Assembly: GCA_028702365.1 (NCBI GenBank)
Contig: JAQVOZ010000006.1
Location: 1 to 18,183 of the forward strand
Length of the DNA stretch: 18,183 nt
Direction of reading: 5' to 3'
From: Candidatus Omnitrophota bacterium
GTDB taxonomy: Bacteria > Omnitrophota > Gorgyraeia > Duberdicusellales > 4484-171
Under the pieces are notes generated by a model that had not been told where the DNA came from, ran no database searches, and saw only the letters and a program-made list of their open reading frames with translations. The position numbers and the translations under genes were made by a program. Within the stretch, counting starts at the first letter, position 1, and each line of letters opens with the position of its first letter. Positions 6,365 through 13,576 of this stretch are shown in pieces.

Positions 6365-7249
6365 ATGTTGTGCGATAGCCACATACATTTTATTCCACAG
6401 GAGATATCGGAAAATGCCTCTTTTTATAAGGGGATATGGTCCGATAAGATAAGGCTTTTTGAATTTCTGGATACAAATAAAATAGACAAAGCACTTTTGA
6501 TTTATCCTGCCACAGATGCGCATTTAAAATTAGGCTGGCAGAAATTATGTGAAGTTTATAACTTTTTTCTTGCAGCCCTCGTAGAAGAGAACCCCAAAAT
6601 TATAGGATTTGGAATCGTTGATTTAAGCGCGAATATATCTGCGCAGGTAAGGCACTTAAGAGAAGAAGGTTTTAAGGGAATCAGTATAACTTCGAGCGAA
6701 GACGGTGCGTTCGTTTTAGACAAACTTAAACCTTTGTTTGAAGCAGCAGAAAAACATAAACTTGCAATATTTGTGCACCCCCAGACAATAAATCCGATAG
6801 GTTTTGAACGCATAAAAGATCCGCTTTTAATGCCGGTTTTAGAATACAGTTTTGATAATTCAATGTTTTTAGGCGCCTTGATGATGGACGGGGCTTTAGA
6901 AAAGTTTAATATAAATTTTATTTTTTCTTCCCTTGGCGGTGTTGTGCCGTTTTTAAAAGACAGGTTTGACAGGGTTTATGCAATGCTTCGCAGCCGCGAC
7001 TTGGTAAAAGATTTAGGCAAATTGCCATCAGAAATACTTAAAAAAATATATGTGGATACTTCTGGCGCGTCTTTAGCAAATATCAAGCTTGCGATTGATT
7101 TATTCGGTGAAGATAAAATTCTCTGGGGTTCGGATTATCCGGTAGCACCCAATGTGAAAGAAAATGTCGCAATGGTAAATGCATTGGGGCAAAATACGGC
7201 AGAAAAGATTATAACAGGTAATTTTTGCAGCCTTTTCAATGCCAAATGA
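6365..7249 (+). CDS. Amidohydrolase-2 (ACMSD-type) family protein, putative decarboxylase
   Basis: A 294-residue TIM-barrel metal enzyme of PF04909. The N-terminal metal pair is DSHIH (His6, His8), a third His is in IFVHPQT (His138), and the C-terminal metal Asp is in LWGSDYP (Asp257). This family includes ACMSD, gamma-resorcylate and 5-carboxyvanillate decarboxylases, which remove CO2 from aromatic acids, and also some hydrolases. At the strand where the family usually has a catalytic HGG, this protein reads FSSLGGVVPF with Ser189 at the His position. Decarboxylation of an aromatic polyketide acid is a reasonable guess. The ATG at 6365 has no Shine-Dalgarno sequence because the preceding bases are the foot of a palindrome; a TTG at 6368 is the only near alternative. 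The stop overlaps the next gene's start. Confidence 0.82.
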   Translation: MLCDSHIHFIPQEISENASFYKGIWSDKIRLFEFLDTNKIDKALLIYPATDAHLKLGWQKLCEVYNFFLAALVEENPKIIGFGIVDLSANISAQVRHLREEGFKGISITSSEDGAFVLDKLKPLFEAAEKHKLAIFVHPQTINPIGFERIKDPLLMPVLEYSFDNSMFLGALMMDGALEKFNINFIFSSLGGVVPFLKDRFDRVYAMLRSRDLVKDLGKLPSEILKKIYVDTSGASLANIKLAIDLFGEDKILWGSDYPVAPNVKENVAMVNALGQNTAEKIITGNFCSLFNAK

Positions 7250-8055
7250 AAATTTTTTGTAACTCGAAACTCATCGAGAAAGAAACCATTGAAGAAGTTT
7301 TTGAACCGGGGTTTTTATTCGGCTGGGGAGTATTCGAAACCATGCGTGCTTACCGGGCAAAACTGCCTTTTCTAAGCCTGCATATCGATAGGTTGAATAA
7401 AAATTTAGAAATTCTCGGTATAGATAAAATAAATTTAGATTTTACTGATAAAATAAAGCAGTTACTTTGTGAAAATAAGCTGGAAGATGCCTATATCAGG
7501 ATAACTGCCTATAAAAAACGAAACTCAACCGGAATAATTATTTATACCGATAAATTCGGTTATTATCCGGATGAAACATACGATAAAGGCTTTAGCGCAA
7601 TAATTTCACCTTACAGAAGAGACACCAAGAGCCCGTTTTCTCAGATAAAATCTTTAAGTTATCTTGAAAACCGGATGTCCTGGTTTCATGCGCAAAAGGC
7701 GAATAAAGACGAAGCATTACTGCTAAACCAGGAAGATTATCTGATAGGAGGCTCCCGCAGCAATTTATTTCTGGTAAAAGGAAAAGAAATCATTACGCCA
7801 TCTGTAAAATCAGGGGCATTTGCAGGAATAACCAGGCAATTATTGATTAATGAACTGATGGATTTACGCCTTAAGATAAAAGAAAAAGAATTAACGCTAG
7901 AGGACTTATACGACAGCAATGAGGCTTTTTTAACCAGTTCTTTACTTGAGGTTATGCCTCTGGTAGAATGCGGGAGCAAAAAAATAGCCGACGGTAAACC
8001 GGGCAGTATAACAGCAAAAGTTTTAGCGCAATATAGAGAGCTATGTTGCGGCTAA
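7246..8055 (+). CDS. Class IV PLP-dependent aminotransferase/lyase (PabC/IlvE/Dat family)
   Basis: A 269-residue fold-type IV PLP enzyme. Family marks are FLFGWGVFETMRAY near the N-terminus, the PLP lysine Lys135 in IKSLSYLENRM, GGSRSNLFLV, and SGAFAGITRQ followed by EAFLTSSLLEVMPL. The size fits 4-amino-4-deoxychorismate lyase, branched-chain aminotransferase or D-amino-acid transaminase, and the KSLSYLEN/GxxRSN pattern does not decide between them. Lyase action would give 4-aminobenzoate, which could be a folate precursor or a starter unit; transaminase action could supply or remove an amine. The ATG at 7246 overlaps the previous stop (ATGA). An in-frame TTG at 7225 would add seven residues that do not resemble the family. 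Confidence 0.85.
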   Translation: MKIFCNSKLIEKETIEEVFEPGFLFGWGVFETMRAYRAKLPFLSLHIDRLNKNLEILGIDKINLDFTDKIKQLLCENKLEDAYIRITAYKKRNSTGIIIYTDKFGYYPDETYDKGFSAIISPYRRDTKSPFSQIKSLSYLENRMSWFHAQKANKDEALLLNQEDYLIGGSRSNLFLVKGKEIITPSVKSGAFAGITRQLLINELMDLRLKIKEKELTLEDLYDSNEAFLTSSLLEVMPLVECGSKKIADGKPGSITAKVLAQYRELCCG

Positions 8056-8074
8056 ACTAAAGAGCAAGGTGCTT

Positions 8075-9019
8075 ATGAAATTTTCTCCACTATTCTGGCC
8101 GATTGAGTTAAGGGGTAATACCATTTATATACTTGATGAAACTCTTCTGCCTCATAAAGTAAAATACATAAAAGCAAAAAATTACAGAGAGGCTATAAAA
8201 GCGATAAAGGACATGAAAACGCGCGCAGTAGGCCAGGTAATTCTTGTTTTTTATATTTTCCTTATGGCGATAAAGAAGAACAAAAACAAAAAAGACATAA
8301 AACCGGTTTTATTTGAGCTCGCAGAAATCGTAAATTGCGCGCGGCCAACCCTTTCATTTAAATATTTAACAGACATGATTTTAGGCTGGGCCGTTTCCGG
8401 CGCGCCGCTTGAAGAAAGCATACTTGGATTTTTGGAAGTCCTCAAAAACAAACGTATTGAACAAGCGCGCGCAATGAGTGAGCGGTTAAATGACGGAGAT
8501 AGCATACTTACGCATTGTAATATAAGCGGACAGATGCCATTAGTCGGGGTATTTGCGCGCAAAGCGAACAAAAAGATAAAGTTTTTCGCAACCGAAACAA
8601 GGCCTTATCTGCAAGGCAGCCGTTTAACTGCCTGGGAACTGCAGAAGTTTGGGTTCGACGTCACATTAATTTCAGATAATATGGCAGCCCAGGTTATGTA
8701 CGAGAAGAAAATAAATAAAGTTATCGTAGGAGCCGATCATCTCGCGCAAAACGGCGATATCGCAAATAAAATTGGAACTTACCAGATTGCTATTTTGGCA
8801 AAACATTTCAACATCCCTTTTTATGTTTTATGTCCCCCGCCTTCACATGCAAAAACCGGCAAGGATATCGCAATTGAAGTAAGGCCAGAGGGTGAATTGC
8901 TTGAATACCAGGGCGTTAAACTTGCGCCGAAAGGGGCAAAGGGGTATTATCCGGCGTTTGACGTAACGCCAAATAACTTGATTACAGAACATAATTATTT
9001 AGAAATTAATAGGGATTAA
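8075..9019 (+). CDS. MtnA/eIF2B-like sugar-1-phosphate isomerase
   Basis: A 314-residue member of the initiation factor 2B/MtnA family. It shows YILDETLLPHKV and AIKDMKTRAVGQ at the N-terminus, LTHCNISG with Cys148, ATETRPYLQGSRLTAWEL, and VGADHLAQNGDIANKIGT with Asp221. Cys and Asp at these places are the catalytic pair of methylthioribose-1-phosphate isomerase. The usual RGAPAIG loop is altered to RAVGQ, which suggests a relative with a different sugar substrate rather than a standard MtnA. Enzymes of this type turn methylthioribose-1-phosphate or 5-deoxyribose-1-phosphate into the matching ribulose-1-phosphate. The next gene is a class II aldolase that would cleave that ketose. ATG 8075 is preferred over GTG 8069 because AAGGTG (8066-8071) lies just upstream and homology begins after it. 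Confidence 0.82.
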   Translation: MKFSPLFWPIELRGNTIYILDETLLPHKVKYIKAKNYREAIKAIKDMKTRAVGQVILVFYIFLMAIKKNKNKKDIKPVLFELAEIVNCARPTLSFKYLTDMILGWAVSGAPLEESILGFLEVLKNKRIEQARAMSERLNDGDSILTHCNISGQMPLVGVFARKANKKIKFFATETRPYLQGSRLTAWELQKFGFDVTLISDNMAAQVMYEKKINKVIVGADHLAQNGDIANKIGTYQIAILAKHFNIPFYVLCPPPSHAKTGKDIAIEVRPEGELLEYQGVKLAPKGAKGYYPAFDVTPNNLITEHNYLEINRD

Positions 9020-9035
9020 ATGATTTAAGGCACAA

Positions 9036-10037
9036 ATGAGCGAACAGGAAAAAAACATAAAAAATGAAATCATAAATGTGGCAAAAAGGCTTTATGAGAC
9101 AGGTTTGTGTGTTGCCAAATCCGGAAATATCAGCGCAAAGCTTGATTCAGAGAATATTCTTATCAGCGCAACCGGCACGTTCTTGGGCGACCTAAAAGAG
9201 GAAGACATCGTCAGGGTAAATTTAAATACCCTTAAATCAGATGCTTCTCAGAAACCGAGCTCGGAATTACCCTTGCATAGTCTAGTTTATAAAAATTTTC
9301 CGGCAAAAATAGTCATCCACGCGCACCCGCCTTTGATAAACGGTTATTTTGCGCTTATTAAATCTTTAAAAGCACTTACCTTCGAGACGAAATTTTATCT
9401 AGGCGAGGTTCCGGTCATCGAGCAGGATACTCCTACAGTAACAAACCCGCAAGCTGTAGTTAGCGCACTAAAAACAAACAATCTGGTTGTGCTTAAGAAC
9501 CACGGCGTAATTTCTATGGGTGAAAAATTCGAAGATGCCTTGGCTTTAATCGAAGCCTTAGAAGAAGCGATACGCGTTGCAGCTATTGCTAGGCTTTTCA
9601 ATAAAGAAGTGTTCGATGAGCTGGAAGCAGCGCTTAAAGAAAATCTTACAAAAAATGATATAGCCTATCCAATGTTTTCACGCGAGCACATACAAGCTAT
9701 AGTTGACTTGGTAAACAAGGATGAATTGATAGCGACTAAAGGAAAAGAACTTAATTTAACCGTGCAGCTTGCGGTTGTGCTTGACGACACAGGCACAGCC
9801 TATAAATTTAATTTTGAACAGGGAAAAATTGTAAGGCTCGATAACGACGCTGGCGCGCCTTTTATAATTTCTGCGCCAAGGCCAGTCTGGGAGCAGGTAT
9901 TTTTGGGAAAACTTGATTCTTTTGTTGCGGTAACTCAAGGTAAGATGAAGCTGCAAGGCGCTCTTGGCCAGCTTTCTAAATGGTATGTGCCTTTTAGCAG
10001 GTTATTTCAATTGTTTAAGCAGGTAAAGTTCAAATAA
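9036..10037 (+). CDS. Class II aldolase fused to a C-terminal SCP2 sterol-carrier domain
   Basis: A 333-residue two-domain protein. Residues 1 to about 195 are a class II aldolase/adducin domain (FucA, RhaD, MtnB, AraD): SGNIS phosphate-binding segment, Glu77 in SSELPLH, zinc ligands His95 and His97 in HAHPP, and His156 in LKNHGVI, the same set and spacing as FucA. Residues about 225-333 look like an SCP2 sterol-carrier domain, with FNFEQGKIVRL, APFIISAPRPVWEQVFLGKLDS and the hallmark QGKMKLQG near the end. After an MtnA-like isomerase the reaction would be retro-aldol cleavage of a 5-substituted ribulose-1-phosphate to DHAP plus an aldehyde. The lipid-binding tail is unexpected for a soluble sugar enzyme. 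TAAGG at 9026-9030 supports the ATG at 9036. Confidence 0.88.
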   Translation: MSEQEKNIKNEIINVAKRLYETGLCVAKSGNISAKLDSENILISATGTFLGDLKEEDIVRVNLNTLKSDASQKPSSELPLHSLVYKNFPAKIVIHAHPPLINGYFALIKSLKALTFETKFYLGEVPVIEQDTPTVTNPQAVVSALKTNNLVVLKNHGVISMGEKFEDALALIEALEEAIRVAAIARLFNKEVFDELEAALKENLTKNDIAYPMFSREHIQAIVDLVNKDELIATKGKELNLTVQLAVVLDDTGTAYKFNFEQGKIVRLDNDAGAPFIISAPRPVWEQVFLGKLDSFVAVTQGKMKLQGALGQLSKWYVPFSRLFQLFKQVKFK

Positions 10038-10053
10038 AGCGTAAGCTTGTATT

Positions 10054-11550
10054 ATGATTCCTCATTACCCTCTATTTATCAACGGCGAATTCAAAGAAAT
10101 ACAAAATAAACAGGATATAATCAATCCTTCAAGCGGCAAGATAATCGCTAAAGTCAGTGTCGCGCAAAAAGAGGAAATAGAATACGCAATAAAATCCGCC
10201 CGCGATAGTTTTGATAACGGCCCTTGGAAAAACCTGCCTTTTAGCGAACGTAAAAAATATGTTTTAAAGATAGCCACAGGCATTTTAGAAAAAGCCCAGG
10301 AATTGGCAGAACTTGAGAGCCTAAATTCAGGAAAGCCCATCAAAGAATCAACCTTTATGGATATTCCATCAAGCGCCGCAACTTTCGATTATTTTGCCAA
10401 TAACTTTGAGAAATTTTTAAACGAAGAAACAATAAAAATTGAATCGCAGATAGCAAACGCAGAGGCTAAGCTTATCCGCGAGCCCTGGGGTGTTTCCGTT
10501 TTGATTGTCCCCTGGAATTATCCGCTTTTGATTGCTTCCTGGAAGGTTGCACAGGCGCTTTGTGCCGGTAATACCGTTATCCTGAAACCCTCAAGCCTGA
10601 CTCCGCTTTCTGCCCTGGAGTTGGCAAAGATAGTAAAAGAAGCAGGCTTACCTGCCGGGGCAGTAAATATAATAAACGGGAGCGGTGACGCAATAGGAGA
10701 AGTTTTATGTTCTGACAGCCGCGTAGATATGATTTCTTTTACCGGTTCAAACGCTGTCGGCAAGAAAATTCTGGAATATACCGCAAAAAACGTAAAAAAA
10801 GTTACGATGGAATTAGGCGGTAAGTCCGCAGCTATAGTTTTAAATGACGCTGATTTGGAATTAGCAGTTAACGGGCTGTTGTGCGCAATATTTTTAAACC
10901 AGGGCCAGATGTGCACTGCGATGTCGCGTATATTTGTGCAGGATAAAATCTATGATAATTTTATAAATGATTTTACGCAAAAGGCAAAACGCATAAAGAT
11001 AGGTTCGGCGCTTAACTTTGAAACTCAAATAGGACCATTGATGTCAGAATCTCAACGCAAAAAAGTATTGGAATATGTAAAGCAAGGGAAAAAAGAGGGC
11101 GCGCAGTTATTGTGCGGCGGAGATATTCCGCAGCAGGAAGGCCTCAAAAATGGATTTTTCTTTGAGCCGACAGTATTTGGCGAGGTATCATCTGACATGA
11201 AAATATTTAAAGAAGAAATTTTCGGTCCGGTTGCCTCTGTCGCCAAATTTTCTTCAATTGAAGAAGCTGCAGCCCTGGCAAATGATTGCGTTTTCGGTTT
11301 AGCGGCATCCGTATGGACAAAAGATACTTCAAAGGCACAAAGTTTAGCTAAAACAATTAACGCAGGCACAGTATGGGTTAATACCTATGGAATGTTTTTT
11401 AATGAACTTCCTTACGGAGGATTTAAACAGAGCGGTTTTGGAAAAGAACTTGGAAAAGAGGGGTTTCTGGAATATACTAGGATTAAAAATGTGGTTATAG
11501 ATAAGACGCAAGATTCAAAACCGCTGGTTAATTATTGGTATGGTTTTTAG
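10054..11550 (+). CDS. NAD(P)-dependent aldehyde dehydrogenase
   Basis: A 498-residue, full-length ALDH. It has the family's GVSVLIVPWNYP segment and the KPSS cofactor segment, then FTGS, the catalytic base Glu253 in MELGGKSA, the nucleophile Cys287 in NQGQMCTAMSR, EIFGPV, and a C-terminal LPYGGFKQSGFGKELGKEG. It oxidises an aldehyde to the acid in the cytoplasm. The overall look is that of betaine/phenylacetaldehyde/general ALDHs, which are broad in range, so the substrate must be taken from context: acetaldehyde, or another short aldehyde released by the aldolase encoded 16 bases upstream. Oxidation of a polyketide-derived aldehyde is the alternative. No obvious Shine-Dalgarno sequence precedes the ATG at 10054, but the start fits the family's N-terminus (LFINGEF). 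Confidence 0.93.
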   Translation: MIPHYPLFINGEFKEIQNKQDIINPSSGKIIAKVSVAQKEEIEYAIKSARDSFDNGPWKNLPFSERKKYVLKIATGILEKAQELAELESLNSGKPIKESTFMDIPSSAATFDYFANNFEKFLNEETIKIESQIANAEAKLIREPWGVSVLIVPWNYPLLIASWKVAQALCAGNTVILKPSSLTPLSALELAKIVKEAGLPAGAVNIINGSGDAIGEVLCSDSRVDMISFTGSNAVGKKILEYTAKNVKKVTMELGGKSAAIVLNDADLELAVNGLLCAIFLNQGQMCTAMSRIFVQDKIYDNFINDFTQKAKRIKIGSALNFETQIGPLMSESQRKKVLEYVKQGKKEGAQLLCGGDIPQQEGLKNGFFFEPTVFGEVSSDMKIFKEEIFGPVASVAKFSSIEEAAALANDCVFGLAASVWTKDTSKAQSLAKTINAGTVWVNTYGMFFNELPYGGFKQSGFGKELGKEGFLEYTRIKNVVIDKTQDSKPLVNYWYGF

Positions 11551-11559
11551 TAAGCTAAT

Positions 11560-12663
11560 ATGAGCGAACATAAATATCTTGAGGGCGAATCCCGGGATTA
11601 TTTTTATAAAATCATCAACTCAATACCCGACCCCATTTTCGTGAAAGATAGAAAACATCGCTGGGTATTGCTTAATGAAGCTCACGCCCAGATGATTGGA
11701 ATACCTACCGAAGAGATGCTTGGCAAGACTGACCATGATTATTTCCCAAAAGAGCAAGCTGATGTATTTTGGGCAAAAGATGAAGTTGTTTTTGAAGCCG
11801 GGACAGAAAACGTAAATGAAGAATTATGGACTGATTCCAAAGGCATTCGGCACGTAATAGTTACCAAAAAAAATTTATATATAGACGATAAAGGCAACAA
11901 ATTTATTGTAGGCGTTATCCGCGACATAACCGATTTAAAAAATACTCAGGAAAAATTAAGGGAAGCAAAAGAGGTGCAATCGCGTTTTACCGCGGTTGTT
12001 TCGCATGAATTACGAACTCCGCTTGCTGCGATACGAACGGGAGTAAATATAATCTTAGACGGGCTCTCGGGTCCGATTAATTTTGAGCAGAGGGATTTTT
12101 TGGAGATAGTCAAAAAAAACATTGAACGGCTTTCCCGCCTGATTAACGATGTTTTGGATTTTCAAAAACTTGATTCCGGGAAGATGCATTTCGATATGAA
12201 GCTCAATAATATAAACGAGGTAATTCAGGAAGTATATAAAGCAATGCATCACTTGGTAGAGAAGAAATATCTGAAATTTATATTAAACCTGGATGAAAAA
12301 ATACCGGATTTTACTTTCGATAAAGATAAATTCATACAAGTAGTAACTAACCTTGTCAACAACGCCATAGCCTTTACCGACAAAGGTTCAATCGCTATAA
12401 CAAGTAAGCTTGAAGGAGACACTATGCACGTTATAGTTGAAGACACAGGCGTTGGCATAACCGAGGAAAGCCTGCCCAGGTTATTTAATCCTTTTGAACA
12501 GGCAGAGCGCCAGGACAGCGGAAAAAGGCAGGGCACAGGCCTCGGGCTTGCAATATGCAAGGAAATAATTTTAAAACATAAAGGCAAAATTTGGGCAGAA
12601 CCTAAAAATACGGGCGGCTCTGTTTTCCATTTCACATTGCCCGTCGCGCGCGAAAATGAATAA
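11560..12663 (+). CDS. Soluble PAS-domain sensor histidine kinase
   Basis: A 367-residue kinase without membrane segments. Residues about 12-130 are a PAS domain (IINSIPDPIFVKD, GKTDHDYFP, closing GVIRDITDLK), then a short coiled linker, the dimerisation/phosphoacceptor helix with His149 in VVSHELRTPL, and an HATPase domain with N box (TNLVNNA), G1 (EDTGVGI), F box (LFNPFEQ) and G2 (GTGLGLAICKEI). All catalytic boxes are intact. The PAS domain of this class binds a small ligand, often a heme, flavin or aromatic/organic acid; nothing here identifies which. It starts 9 bases after the ALDH stop and overlaps the next receiver gene by 8 bases, so a phosphorelay with the two following receivers is likely. 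Confidence 0.93.
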   Translation: MSEHKYLEGESRDYFYKIINSIPDPIFVKDRKHRWVLLNEAHAQMIGIPTEEMLGKTDHDYFPKEQADVFWAKDEVVFEAGTENVNEELWTDSKGIRHVIVTKKNLYIDDKGNKFIVGVIRDITDLKNTQEKLREAKEVQSRFTAVVSHELRTPLAAIRTGVNIILDGLSGPINFEQRDFLEIVKKNIERLSRLINDVLDFQKLDSGKMHFDMKLNNINEVIQEVYKAMHHLVEKKYLKFILNLDEKIPDFTFDKDKFIQVVTNLVNNAIAFTDKGSIAITSKLEGDTMHVIVEDTGVGITEESLPRLFNPFEQAERQDSGKRQGTGLGLAICKEIILKHKGKIWAEPKNTGGSVFHFTLPVARENE

Positions 12664-13018
12664 AAAAATACTCGTAGTTGATGATGAGCCCGATATTTTA
12701 AAAGAAGTATCTTTCATTTTGCAAAAAAATGGTTTTACGGTTTATACCGGCGTAAACGGCCAGGAGGCAATAGGCCTCGCGGAAAAGTTTAAACCCGATT
12801 TGATTATCCTTGATGTCTTTATGCCGTGCGTTAGCGGCTCAGAGGCCGGTAAAATAATAAAACAACGCGACGATTTAAAACATATTCCAATTATATTGCT
12901 TACCGCAAGCATAGATAATATCGAAGAAAAAAGAATCGAATGCATGGCGGATGATTATGTATTTAAGCCTTTTGACTATCAGGAGCTATTGAAAAAAATC
13001 GATAAACTTATAAAATGA
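12656..13018 (+). CDS. Stand-alone response regulator receiver (first of two)
   Basis: A 120-residue CheY-type receiver without an output domain. The acidic pocket Asp9, Asp10, the phosphoacceptor Asp53 (LIILDVF), the switch Thr83 (LLTAS) and Lys104 (FKPF) are all present. Its ATG lies inside the end of the kinase gene, giving an 8-base overlap and tight translational coupling. It probably accepts phosphate from His149 of that kinase and signals through protein contacts, or relays phosphate onward. No DNA-binding region is present, so the target is unknown. Confidence 0.93.
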   Translation: MNKKILVVDDEPDILKEVSFILQKNGFTVYTGVNGQEAIGLAEKFKPDLIILDVFMPCVSGSEAGKIIKQRDDLKHIPIILLTASIDNIEEKRIECMADDYVFKPFDYQELLKKIDKLIK

Positions 13019-13022
13019 TAAT

Positions 13023-13403
13023 ATGGATAATAAACGAGTATTAATAGTAGATGACGAAATTGATTTTCTTACTCTGATAAAAAAGAGAATAGAATCCTGG
13101 GGATACAGGGTAATTACGGCAAGTTCCAAAGATGAGGCGCTGGAAGCGCTTGACACAACGTCTCCGCGCGTAATTATACTGGACTATATGATGCCTGACA
13201 TAAACGGTATTGAGTTGTTACGGAAAATCCGCAAAACCAACAAAAAAATCCCCGTTGTTATGTTTACTGCGCAACCCACAATGGCGGCCATGGCAGAGGC
13301 AAAAGAGCTTGATATTGTTGCATTTATCCCCAAGGAAAGCTCCATGGTAGATACGGAAAAATCCTTAAAAATGGCCCTGGAGTTGATTTTCCAGAATCCT
13401 TGA
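13023..13403 (+). CDS. Stand-alone response regulator receiver (second of two)
   Basis: A 126-residue CheY-like receiver. Asp10, Asp11, the phosphoacceptor Asp54 (VIILDYMMPD), Thr in VMFTA and Lys in FIPKE complete the active site. Again there is no output domain. It starts 4 bases after the first receiver's stop without a good Shine-Dalgarno sequence. The two receivers differ clearly in sequence, so this is not a recent tandem duplication. The C-terminal part (SSMVDTEKSLKMALELIFQN) replaces the usual KP-F-x-x-x-L helix start with PKESS, seen in receivers that bind other proteins. Competition for one kinase, with one receiver as output and the other as phosphate sink, is a reasonable reading. 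Confidence 0.92.
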   Translation: MDNKRVLIVDDEIDFLTLIKKRIESWGYRVITASSKDEALEALDTTSPRVIILDYMMPDINGIELLRKIRKTNKKIPVVMFTAQPTMAAMAEAKELDIVAFIPKESSMVDTEKSLKMALELIFQNP

Positions 13404-13418
13404 GTTTTTTGGTATTTT

Positions 13419-13479
13419 ACCCCGGCCATGCGGGCCAAAGGTGTTGTAATAAAGCTTCAAGCGCCAGCTTGAGCGGGGT
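13419..13479. repeat. GC-rich inverted-repeat cluster after the receiver genes
   Basis: ACCCC (13419-13423) pairs with GGGGT (13475-13479) and encloses two hairpins: GGCC (13424-13427) with GGCC (13433-13436), and GCTTCAAGC (13454-13462) with GCTTGAGC (13467-13474) with one bulged T. Like 145-242 this makes a three-way junction, and both are preceded by GGTAT and open with ACCCCG. No T-run follows, so a simple intrinsic terminator is not shown, although the position between two transcription units would suit one. It ends exactly at the -35 box of the next promoter. Confidence 0.4.
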
Positions 13480-13507
13480 TTACTTATTCAGGCAAAAATG
13501 GTATACT
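13479..13507 (+). promoter_or_regulatory. Sigma-70-type promoter for the 5-FCL/rny unit
   Basis: A -35 box TTTACT (13479-13484, 4 of 6 to TTGACA), a 17-base spacer, and a -10 box TATACT (13502-13507, 5 of 6) preceded by TGG as in an extended -10. Expected start of transcription is near 13513-13515. It is the best promoter match in the window and marks the break between the accessory operon and the housekeeping genes. Confidence 0.6.
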
Positions 13508-13510
13508 ATC

Positions 13511-13576
13511 CCGTTACTAGATGGCCGCGGCCTATGTCCGCGGTAAATAGCAAGCGGAACGTCGCCCCAGGAGGGG
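13511..13576 (+). promoter_or_regulatory. Structured leader RNA upstream of 5-FCL, RBS held in a hairpin
   Basis: CCGTT (13511-13515) pairs with AGCGG (13553-13557), CTA (13517-13519) with TAG (13548-13550), and CCGCGG (13525-13530) with CCGCGG (13538-13543), giving one long hairpin starting at the predicted transcription start. A second hairpin, CCCC (13565-13568), loop AGGA, GGGG (13573-13576), holds the only Shine-Dalgarno-like stretch (AGGAGG) before the gene. The leader may control translation or may be a small RNA processed from the transcript. I do not recognise a known riboswitch. Confidence 0.4.

Noticed and set aside
8075..9019. Ordinary methionine-salvage MtnA
   Set aside because: The substrate loop is altered, the following aldolase is FucA-like with an SCP2 tail rather than a plain MtnB dehydratase, and no other methionine-salvage gene is nearby. 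It is not excluded, only less favoured.
13377..13410. Intrinsic terminator at the end of the second receiver gene
   Set aside because: CTGGA/TCCAG is only five base pairs and the T-run at 13405-13410 is ten bases further on, too far for a normal terminator.
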